DNA of 8,835 bases from NCBI GenBank assembly GCA_031264825.1, contig JAISDL010000148.1, forward strand, positions 1 to 8,835. The letters are read 5' to 3'. The notes beneath the pieces are model-generated. The model was not told where the DNA came from and ran no database searches. It saw nothing but the letters and a program-made list of their open reading frames with translations. How positions within the stretch are numbered: position 1 is the first letter of the stretch; every line of letters begins with the position of its first letter. The position numbers and the translations under genes are program-made. The DNA is from Accumulibacter sp. (GTDB taxonomy: Bacteria; Pseudomonadota; Gammaproteobacteria; Burkholderiales; Rhodocyclaceae). Of this stretch, positions 1-4,944 are shown in pieces.

Positions 1-283
1 CTTCTTTTCGCTTCGTTCCTGAGGTCGTTCCCGTTATGCCTCGCTTCGTTCCCAATACCGCTCCCACTTCTTTTCGCTTTGTCCCTGAGGTCGTTCCCGC
101 TATGCCTCGCTTCGTTCCCAATACCGCTCCCGTTCCTTTCCGCTTCGTTCCTGAGGTCGTTCCCGTTATGCCTCGCTTCGTTCCCGATACCGCTCCCACT
201 TCTTTTCGCTTTGTCCCTGAGGTCGTTCCCGCTATGCCTCGCTTCGTTCCCGATACCGCTCCCACTTCTTTTCGCTTTGTCCC
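1..283. repeat. 66-bp tandem repeat (minisatellite), about 4.3 copies
   Basis: ATGCCTCGCTTCGTTCCC recurs at 36, 102, 168 and 234, exactly 66 bp apart, and the array continues off the left edge. Each 66-bp unit is two related 33-bp halves sharing CGCTTCGTTCC. The last copy breaks off near 283. Read on the + strand in the frame of position 3, the array is open to the edge and ends at a TGA at 342-344. It would encode 11-residue units of the pattern RFVPxxxxP and a non-repeat tail ending SNFYA. Other frames are also long and open, because the repeat simply lacks stops. In the repeat frame Pro is always CCT or CCC and Ala is almost always GCT, unlike the CCG and GCG preferred by the genes downstream. 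I therefore read it as a probable non-coding minisatellite. The 3' end of a repeat-protein gene remains possible. Confidence 0.9.
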
Positions 284-544
284 CATTTCCGCCTCCAGAG
301 ACGAGTCCATTGACCTCTCCTCCCACAGCAATTTCTATGCCTGATCCTTTTCCCATGCCTTCAACCGCCACTTTTAATTGCACCCTGTCTTCTGTTTGTG
401 ATGGCTTAATTTTTCAAGCTACGCTATACTGCTCGACTTTGACAAGTTTACGGTTTCGATAAAAGCCTGAGTTCGTGATTTCCCGGCACCCAAGGCGTGG
501 ATCGAACATTCGCTTTAGAGATCAAGGTTTTAGAATCAGACTAT
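284..544 (+). promoter_or_regulatory. thrS upstream region with candidate promoters
   Basis: This stretch has no convincing gene and is more AT-rich than its neighbours. Two promoter-like signals are visible. TATACT at 425-430 matches five of six bases of a -10 box but has no good -35 element. A perfect TTGACA at 439-444 is followed by TAAAAG at 460-465, with a spacer of only 15 nt. Either would give a leader of roughly 70 to 110 nt before the chosen thrS start. GTTCG at 471-475 can pair with CGAAC at 503-507, closing a 37-nt element. E. coli thrS is autoregulated through a tRNA-like mRNA leader, but I see no clear tRNA-Thr mimic here. Confidence 0.35.
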
Positions 545-2461
545 ATGCCGGTTATCACTCTGCCTGACGGTTCTCGGCGCACGTTCGCCGAGCCGGTTTC
601 GGTCGCTGCCGTCGCTCAATCCATCGGTGCCGGTTTGGCGAAGGCGGCGCTCGCGGGAAAGCTGGACGACCGTCTGGTCGATACTTCCTTCGTGATCGAG
701 AACGACGCGAGGCTTTCGATCGTTACGGATAAAGACGCCGACGGTCTGGAAATCCTCAGACATTCGACCGCGCACCTTCTGGCGCACGCGGTCAAGCAGT
801 TGTTTCCCAACGCGCAGGTGACGATTGGCCCGACGATCGAGAACGGCTTTTACTACGATTTTTCGCTCGAGCGTCCTTTCACGCCGGAAGATCTCGCCGC
901 GATCGAAGAGCGGATGACCGCGCTTGCGAAACAGAATATTCCGGTCGTCCGCGAATCCTGGAAGCGCGACGACGCGACCGCTTGTTTCGAGTCGATGGGC
1001 GAGCACTACAAGGCCGAGTTGATCGCGGCGATTCCCGAAGGGCAGGAAATCTCGCTCTACCGTCAAGGCGATTTTGTCGACCTGTGCCGGGGGCCGCACG
1101 TCCCGGCGACGGGAAGGCTCAAGGTTTTCAAACTGATGAAGGTCGCGGGCGCTTATTGGCGGGGCGACCACAACAACGAGCAGCTTCAGCGCATTTACGG
1201 GACGGCGTGGGCGAAAAAGGAAGAGCAGGACGCGTACATCCATCAGATCGAGGAGGCCGAAAAACGCGACCACCGGCGGCTTGGCCGGCATCTCGACCTC
1301 TTTCACCTCCAGGAAAACGCGCCGGGGATGGTTTTCTGGCACCCGAAGGGCTGGGCGGTCTGGCAGCAGATCGAGCAATATCTGCGCCGCGTTTATCAGG
1401 ATAACGGCTACCTCGAAGTCAGGACGCCGAATATCCTCGACCGCGCGCTTTGGGAAAAAACCGGGCATTGGCAGAATTACAAGGACAATATGTTTACGAC
1501 CGAGTCGGAAAAGCGCGACTACGCGGTCAAACCGATGAATTGTCCCGGTCACGTGCTGATTTTCAAGGCGGGGCTTCGCAGTTACCGCGACCTGCCGCTG
1601 CGTTACGGCGAGTTCGGCTCTTGCCATCGAAACGAGCCTTCGGGCGCCTTGCACGGCATCATGCGCGTTCGCGGCTTTACGCAGGACGACGGCCATATTT
1701 TTTGTACGGAAGACCAGATCCAGTCCGAGGTGACGGCGTTCAATACGCTCGTTGGCCGCGTTTACGCCGACTTCGGCTTTACGGATGTTCGCGTCAAACT
1801 CGCGCTTCGCCCCGAAAAGCGGATCGGTTCCGACGAGGTCTGGAACAAGGCCGAAGCGGCCTTGCGCGAGTCCTTGAAGGCGTCCGGCCTCGCGTGGGAC
1901 GAGCTTCCGGGCGAGGGCGCGTTCTACGGCCCGAAGATCGAATTCCACGTCCGCGACGCGATCGGGCGCTCGTGGCAATGCGGGACGATGCAGGTCGATT
2001 TTTCGATGCCGCAGCGGCTCGGCGCCGAGTATATCGGCGAAGACAACGCGCGCCATACGCCGGTCATGCTGCACCGCGCGATTCTGGGTTCGCTCGAACG
2101 CTTCATCGGAATCCTGATCGAAAACTGGTCGGGCGCGCTCCCGCTCTGGCTCGCGCCGGTTCAGGCGGTCGTGATGAATATTTCGGAAAAGCAGTCCGAA
2201 TACGCCGAGCACGTCGCGGAATCGCTGCGCAAAGCGGGGTTTCGCGCTGAAGCGGATTTGCGAAACGAGAAAATTAGCTTTAAAATACGCGAACATAGCT
2301 TGGCCAAGCTGCCGTATCAGGTCGTCGTCGGCGACCGGGAGATGGTAGAAGGCCGGGTTGCCGTGCGTGCGCGCGGCGGTCTGGACCTCGGACAGATGAG
2401 TTTCGAGGACTTGGTCGCAAGACTTCGGGAAGAGGTCGAAACGCGCAAGGGCACGGCTTGA
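545..2461 (+). CDS. thrS: Threonyl-tRNA synthetase
   Basis: Class II synthetase that attaches threonine to tRNA-Thr in the cytoplasm and hydrolyses mischarged Ser-tRNA-Thr. The 638-residue product is close to the usual length (642 in E. coli). An N-terminal TGS domain covers about residues 1-62. The editing domain shows H73-x3-H77 and C181-x3-H185. The catalytic core carries the zinc ligands C333, H384 and H510, motif 2 around SCHRNEPSG (359-367) and the motif 3 arginine R519 in GSLER. An anticodon-binding domain fills about 535-638. The start is ATG 545, giving MPVITLPDGS, the family N terminus. An in-frame GTG at 497 would add 16 non-conserved residues. No strong ribosome binding site precedes 545. 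infC follows after 25 nt. Near 2255-2290 the codons turn AT-rich, where a promoter for infC may lie. Confidence 0.97.
   Translation: MPVITLPDGSRRTFAEPVSVAAVAQSIGAGLAKAALAGKLDDRLVDTSFVIENDARLSIVTDKDADGLEILRHSTAHLLAHAVKQLFPNAQVTIGPTIENGFYYDFSLERPFTPEDLAAIEERMTALAKQNIPVVRESWKRDDATACFESMGEHYKAELIAAIPEGQEISLYRQGDFVDLCRGPHVPATGRLKVFKLMKVAGAYWRGDHNNEQLQRIYGTAWAKKEEQDAYIHQIEEAEKRDHRRLGRHLDLFHLQENAPGMVFWHPKGWAVWQQIEQYLRRVYQDNGYLEVRTPNILDRALWEKTGHWQNYKDNMFTTESEKRDYAVKPMNCPGHVLIFKAGLRSYRDLPLRYGEFGSCHRNEPSGALHGIMRVRGFTQDDGHIFCTEDQIQSEVTAFNTLVGRVYADFGFTDVRVKLALRPEKRIGSDEVWNKAEAALRESLKASGLAWDELPGEGAFYGPKIEFHVRDAIGRSWQCGTMQVDFSMPQRLGAEYIGEDNARHTPVMLHRAILGSLERFIGILIENWSGALPLWLAPVQAVVMNISEKQSEYAEHVAESLRKAGFRAEADLRNEKISFKIREHSLAKLPYQVVVGDREMVEGRVAVRARGGLDLGQMSFEDLVARLREEVETRKGTA
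2258..2286 (+). promoter_or_regulatory. Candidate internal promoter in thrS for infC
   Basis: TTGCGA at 2258-2263 and TAAAAT at 2281-2286 are separated by exactly 17 nt, matching four of six and five of six consensus sigma-70 bases. They sit in an AT-rich patch of otherwise GC-rich thrS that includes the rare codon ATA. Transcription would start near 2293, about 190 nt before infC. In E. coli infC is also transcribed from promoters inside thrS, which supports the reading by analogy. No experimental evidence is available here. Confidence 0.45.
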
Positions 2462-2473
2462 TTTTATTTCAAA

Positions 2474-2479
2474 AAGGAG
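2474..2479 (+). promoter_or_regulatory. infC ribosome binding site that decides the start
   Basis: AAGGAG lies 7 nt before ATC at 2487 but only 1 nt before TTG at 2481. The spacing makes TTG unusable with this site and favours ATC as the infC initiation codon. Confidence 0.75.
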
Positions 2480-2486
2480 TTTGACC

Positions 2487-3008
2487 ATCGCACTGCAAAA
2501 AACGCAACGTACCAACGAGGAGATTACCGCCCCCGAAATCCGCTTGGTCGGCAGGGAAGGAGAAGCGCTTGGTGTCATGAGTCTCCGCGAGGCGTTGCGG
2601 ATGGCGGAAGAAGCGGGGATCGATCTGGTCGAAATCGCGCCGATGGCGCAGCCCCCCGTTTGCCGGATCGTCGATTACGGCAAGCTGAAATATCAGGAGC
2701 AGAAGCGTCATCACGAGCAGAAGCTCAAGCAAAAGCAGATTCAGGTCAAGGAAGTCAAGTTGCGTCCGGGAACCGACGAAAACGACTACCAGATCAAGCT
2801 GCGCAACATGACGCGCTTTTTGCAGGACGAAGACAAGGTCAAGGTGACGTTGCGTTTCCGGGGACGCGAGATGGTGCACCAGGAGGTCGGTATGCGCCAG
2901 ATCGAAAGGATACGCGACGACTTGCGCGACTACGCGTCGGTCGAGCAGATGCCGAAGATGGAAGGGCGCCAGATGGTCATGGTTCTGGCGCCGACGAAGA
3001 AAAAATAA
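2487..3008 (+). CDS. infC: Translation initiation factor IF-3 (ATC start)
   Basis: IF-3 binds the 30S subunit, checks the start codon and initiator tRNA, and prevents early 50S joining. The product is 173 residues when started at ATC 2487. The N-terminal domain runs to about residue 78 and contains the conserved TAPEIRLVG, VDLVEI-like and PPVCRIVDYGK segments. A charged linker (HHEQKLKQKQ) leads to the C-terminal domain with IQVKEVKLRPGTDENDY, TLRFRGREM and KMEGRQMVMVLAP. There is no ATG near the N terminus. An in-frame TTG at 2481 is too close to the AAGGAG. infC in E. coli begins with AUU, and IF-3 represses its own mRNA because it discriminates against such codons, so the same feedback is likely here. 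thrS ends 25 nt upstream, and rpmI begins after a structured 126-nt gap. Confidence 0.96.
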   Translation: MALQKTQRTNEEITAPEIRLVGREGEALGVMSLREALRMAEEAGIDLVEIAPMAQPPVCRIVDYGKLKYQEQKRHHEQKLKQKQIQVKEVKLRPGTDENDYQIKLRNMTRFLQDEDKVKVTLRFRGREMVHQEVGMRQIERIRDDLRDYASVEQMPKMEGRQMVMVLAPTKKK

Positions 3009-3028
3009 TCGAGGTTTTTTATTAAGAA

Positions 3029-3101
3029 TCGTCAAAAAATAGGCTTTACTTTTTGACGAACACCAAGTGGTGTCGGGTCGTCAAGTGTTTCCGCCGGAAA
3101 C
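3029..3101 (+). promoter_or_regulatory. Structured infC-rpmI leader, candidate L20 operator
   Basis: Three hairpins can be drawn. Hairpin I pairs TCGTCAAAAA (3029-3038) with TTTTTGACGA (3050-3059), a perfect 10 bp. Hairpin II pairs TTGACGA (3053-3059) with TCGTCAA (3078-3084) and continues with ACACC (3060-3064) to GGTGT (3069-3073), leaving a 4-nt bulge at 3074-3077. I and II share 3053-3059 and exclude each other. Hairpin III is GTTTCC-GCC-GGAAAC at 3087-3101. In E. coli, L20 binds structured mRNA at this position to repress rpmI and rplT. That function here is inference. CTCC at 3109-3112 could also cover the rpmI GGAG at 3125-3128. Confidence 0.5.
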
Positions 3102-3134
3102 CACCGGACTCCATATAATTCGAAGGAGCATTCA

Positions 3135-3332
3135 ATGCCCAAAATGAAGACGAAGAGCGGCGCGAAAAAGCGCTTCAGGGTCAGCGCGAGCGGCCGCATC
3201 AAGCGCGCGCAGGCGTTCAAGCGCCATATCCTGACCAAGAAGACCACCAAGGGCAAGCGGCATCTGCGCGGCACGGTCGAGATTCATGATTCCGACAAGG
3301 CCATGGTTCGCGCCATGTTGCCTTACGCCTGA
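3135..3332 (+). CDS. rpmI: 50S ribosomal protein L35
   Basis: Small basic protein of the large ribosomal subunit that binds 23S rRNA. The 65-residue product matches the usual length. It begins MPKMKTKSGAKKRF and carries the conserved basic core GRIKRAQAFKRHIL followed by KKTTKGKRHLRG, ending MLPYA. AAGGAG at 3123-3128 lies 6 nt before the ATG. rplT follows 11 nt after the stop, so the two are probably translated together and share the control exerted through the structured leader upstream. Confidence 0.97.
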   Translation: MPKMKTKSGAKKRFRVSASGRIKRAQAFKRHILTKKTTKGKRHLRGTVEIHDSDKAMVRAMLPYA

Positions 3333-3343
3333 GGAGAGAAAAG

Positions 3344-3703
3344 ATGCCCAGAGTAAAACGTGGTGTAACGGCGCGCGCGCGCCACAAAAAAGTTCTTGCG
3401 CTCGCCAAGGGTTATCGAGGCCGCCGGAAGAACGTATACCGCATCGCAAAAGAAGCGGTGATGAAGGCCGGCCAGTATGCCTACCGCGACCGCCGCCAGA
3501 GAAAACGCCAGTTCCGCGCGCTGTGGATCGTGCGGATCAACGCGGCAGCCCGCGAGCTTGGTCTGAAGTACAGTACGCTGATGAACGGTTTGAAGAAAGC
3601 GCGGATCGAGGTCGACCGCAAGGTTTTGGCCGATCTGGCCGTTTTCGACAAACCGGCGTTCGCCGCCTTGGCGCAACAAGCTAAGGCGCAACTCGCCGTC
3701 TGA
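3344..3703 (+). CDS. rplT: 50S ribosomal protein L20
   Basis: Early-assembly protein of the 50S subunit that binds 23S rRNA. In E. coli it is also the translational repressor of the rpmI-rplT message. The 119-residue product has the family length and start, MPRVKRGVTARARHKK, a long basic N-terminal helix with GYRGRRKNVYRIAKEAV, and a globular C-terminal half with FRALWIVRINAAAR and YSTLMNGLKKA. The Shine-Dalgarno GAGGAG at 3331-3336 overlaps the rpmI stop codon, a tight coupling. A strong hairpin begins 12 nt after the rplT stop and probably ends or reduces transcription there. Confidence 0.97.
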   Translation: MPRVKRGVTARARHKKVLALAKGYRGRRKNVYRIAKEAVMKAGQYAYRDRRQRKRQFRALWIVRINAAARELGLKYSTLMNGLKKARIEVDRKVLADLAVFDKPAFAALAQQAKAQLAV

Positions 3704-3714
3704 TTGACCGGGGG

Positions 3715-3747
3715 GTGAAAAGGGAGGCGTGAGTCTCCCTTTTTCAC
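3715..3747 (+). terminator. Hairpin terminator or attenuator after rplT
   Basis: GTGAAAAGGGAGGC (3715-3728) pairs with GTCTCCCTTTTTCAC (3733-3747) around a GTGA tetraloop. The only flaws are one G-T pair and one extra T. The GC-rich inner stem is followed by five T (3740-3744), which is the shape of an intrinsic terminator. pheS lies downstream on the same strand with no obvious strong promoter between, so partial read-through is plausible. Confidence 0.7.
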
Positions 3748-3816
3748 TTGGGTTCCATCTCGGTCGATCCTGGTACCCCGCGCGTGCCCACTCGCATTTT
3801 CAGTTGGAGTGATCCG

Positions 3817-3903
3817 ATGATAAAGCCTTTCCGTTCTTTCTCCCTTGGCACTTGGGGGGAATGCGCGCTCAACTTATGTCCCGACGATCATGCAGAATCT
3901 TGA
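3817..3903 (+). CDS. Possible small leader ORF overlapping pheS start
   Basis: A 28-codon ORF starts at ATG 3817 with a good Shine-Dalgarno GGAG at 3806-3809 (7-nt spacing) and begins MIKPFRSFSLGTW. It ends at TGA 3901-3903, 11 nt inside pheS and in a different frame. pheS itself has no Shine-Dalgarno sequence before its ATG. The overlap suggests that ribosomes finishing this ORF may restart on pheS. In E. coli a short Phe-rich peptide, PheM, precedes pheST. This candidate has two Phe in its first eight residues but is not strikingly Phe-rich, and I see no terminator after it. I do not recognise the peptide, and it may be chance. Confidence 0.35.
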   Translation: MIKPFRSFSLGTWGECALNLCPDDHAES

Positions 3904-4936
3904 TCGAATCGTCCAGGAAGCCCGGGTCGATTTTTCCGCGACCGACGACCCCGACGCGCTGGAGCAGGTCAAAGCGCGCTATCTCGGCAAGAGCGGGCGG
4001 ATTACCGCCCTGCTCAAAGAGATGGCGCGGCTTTCCCCCGAAGAACGCAAGGCGACGGGCCAGACGATCAACCGCGCGAAGGAGGCGATCGAAAACGCCC
4101 TTTCCGAACGCCGTGACGCTTTGCGCCGCGCGGCGCTAGAACGCCGCTTGGCCGAAGAGGCCGTCGACGTCACGCTCCCCGGACGCCGTGAAGTCCAGGG
4201 CGGCTTGCATCCCGTGACGCGGACGCTCGAACGGATCGAGGCGCTGTTTCGCTCGATCGGCTTCGAGGTGGCCGACGGGCCGGAGATTGAGGCGGATTTC
4301 CAGAACTTCACCGCGCTGAACATGCCCGAAGGGCACCCGGCGCGCTCGATGCACGATACCTTCTACCTGCTCGACGAGAACGGCGCCGTCGCGGACGATG
4401 TCCTCCTGAGGACGCATACGAGTCCGATCCAGGTACGTTATATGCAGGCGCACGTCGAAAAATACGGCGCTCTGGAAACGATGCCCGACATCCGCATCAT
4501 CGCGCCGGGGCGCGTCTACCGCGTCGATTCCGACGCGACGCACTCGCCGATGTTCCATCAGGTCGAGGGGCTGTGGATCGGCGCGAACGTCAGTCTGGCC
4601 GACCTGAAAGGCGTCTGCGCCGACTTCCTGCGCCGTTTTTTCGAAAGCGACGACCTGAAGGTGCGCTTTCGTCCGTCGTTTTTCCCCTTCACCGAACCTT
4701 CGGCCGAAATCGACGTCGCTTTCATGAGCGGCGCCCTCGAAGGACGCTGGCTCGAAATCGCGGGCTGCGGAATGGTTCATCCGAACGTCTTGCGCCACGT
4801 CGGGATTGACCCGGAAAAATACACGGGCTTCGCTTTCGGCATGGGGCCCGACCGTCTGACGATGCTGCGTTACGGCGTCTCTGACCTGCGCCTGTTTTTC
4901 GACGGCGACTTGCGTTTTCTCCGCCAGTTTGTTTGA
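3890..4936 (+). CDS. pheS: Phenylalanyl-tRNA synthetase alpha subunit
   Basis: Catalytic subunit of the alpha2-beta2 enzyme that charges tRNA-Phe in the cytoplasm. The 348-residue product has an N-terminal coiled-coil arm (about 1-90) expected to contact tRNA, then the class II core. Visible landmarks are LPGRR (96-100), HPVTRTLERIE (107-117), motif 2 GRVYRVDSDATHSPMFHQ (207-224), FRPSFFPFTEPSAE (260-273) and motif 3 GFAFGMGPDRLTMLRYGV (313-330). It is about 20 residues longer than E. coli PheS (327). The extra residues lie around 160-200, between HDTF and the IRIIAPGRV segment, as expected for betaproteobacteria. ATG 3890 gives the family-like N terminus. An in-frame TTG at 3845 would add 15 unconserved residues. 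No ribosome binding site precedes 3890. pheT starts 8 nt after the stop. Confidence 0.96.
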   Translation: MQNLDRIVQEARVDFSATDDPDALEQVKARYLGKSGRITALLKEMARLSPEERKATGQTINRAKEAIENALSERRDALRRAALERRLAEEAVDVTLPGRREVQGGLHPVTRTLERIEALFRSIGFEVADGPEIEADFQNFTALNMPEGHPARSMHDTFYLLDENGAVADDVLLRTHTSPIQVRYMQAHVEKYGALETMPDIRIIAPGRVYRVDSDATHSPMFHQVEGLWIGANVSLADLKGVCADFLRRFFESDDLKVRFRPSFFPFTEPSAEIDVAFMSGALEGRWLEIAGCGMVHPNVLRHVGIDPEKYTGFAFGMGPDRLTMLRYGVSDLRLFFDGDLRFLRQFV

Positions 4937-4944
4937 GGATGCCC

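Noticed and set aside
36..344. 102-codon ORF through the tandem repeat
   Set aside because: Several frames are open simply because the repeat lacks stops, codon choice does not match neighbouring genes, and no ribosome site is visible. Described as a repeat. A partial gene end cannot be excluded.
497..544. GTG extension of thrS by 16 codons
   Set aside because: Family proteins begin MPVITLPDGS at 545. The extra residues are not conserved, and no better ribosome site supports GTG.
536..2578. 680-codon minus-strand ORF opposite thrS
   Set aside because: thrS on the + strand is a full-length conserved enzyme. The antisense frame is open because of the GC-rich codon bias, and its protein is low-complexity and Arg-rich with no family features.
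3114..3119. Perfect TATAAT just before rpmI
   Set aside because: There is no -35 element at 16-18 nt, and a start about 7 nt downstream would fall in the rpmI ribosome binding site, leaving no usable leader.
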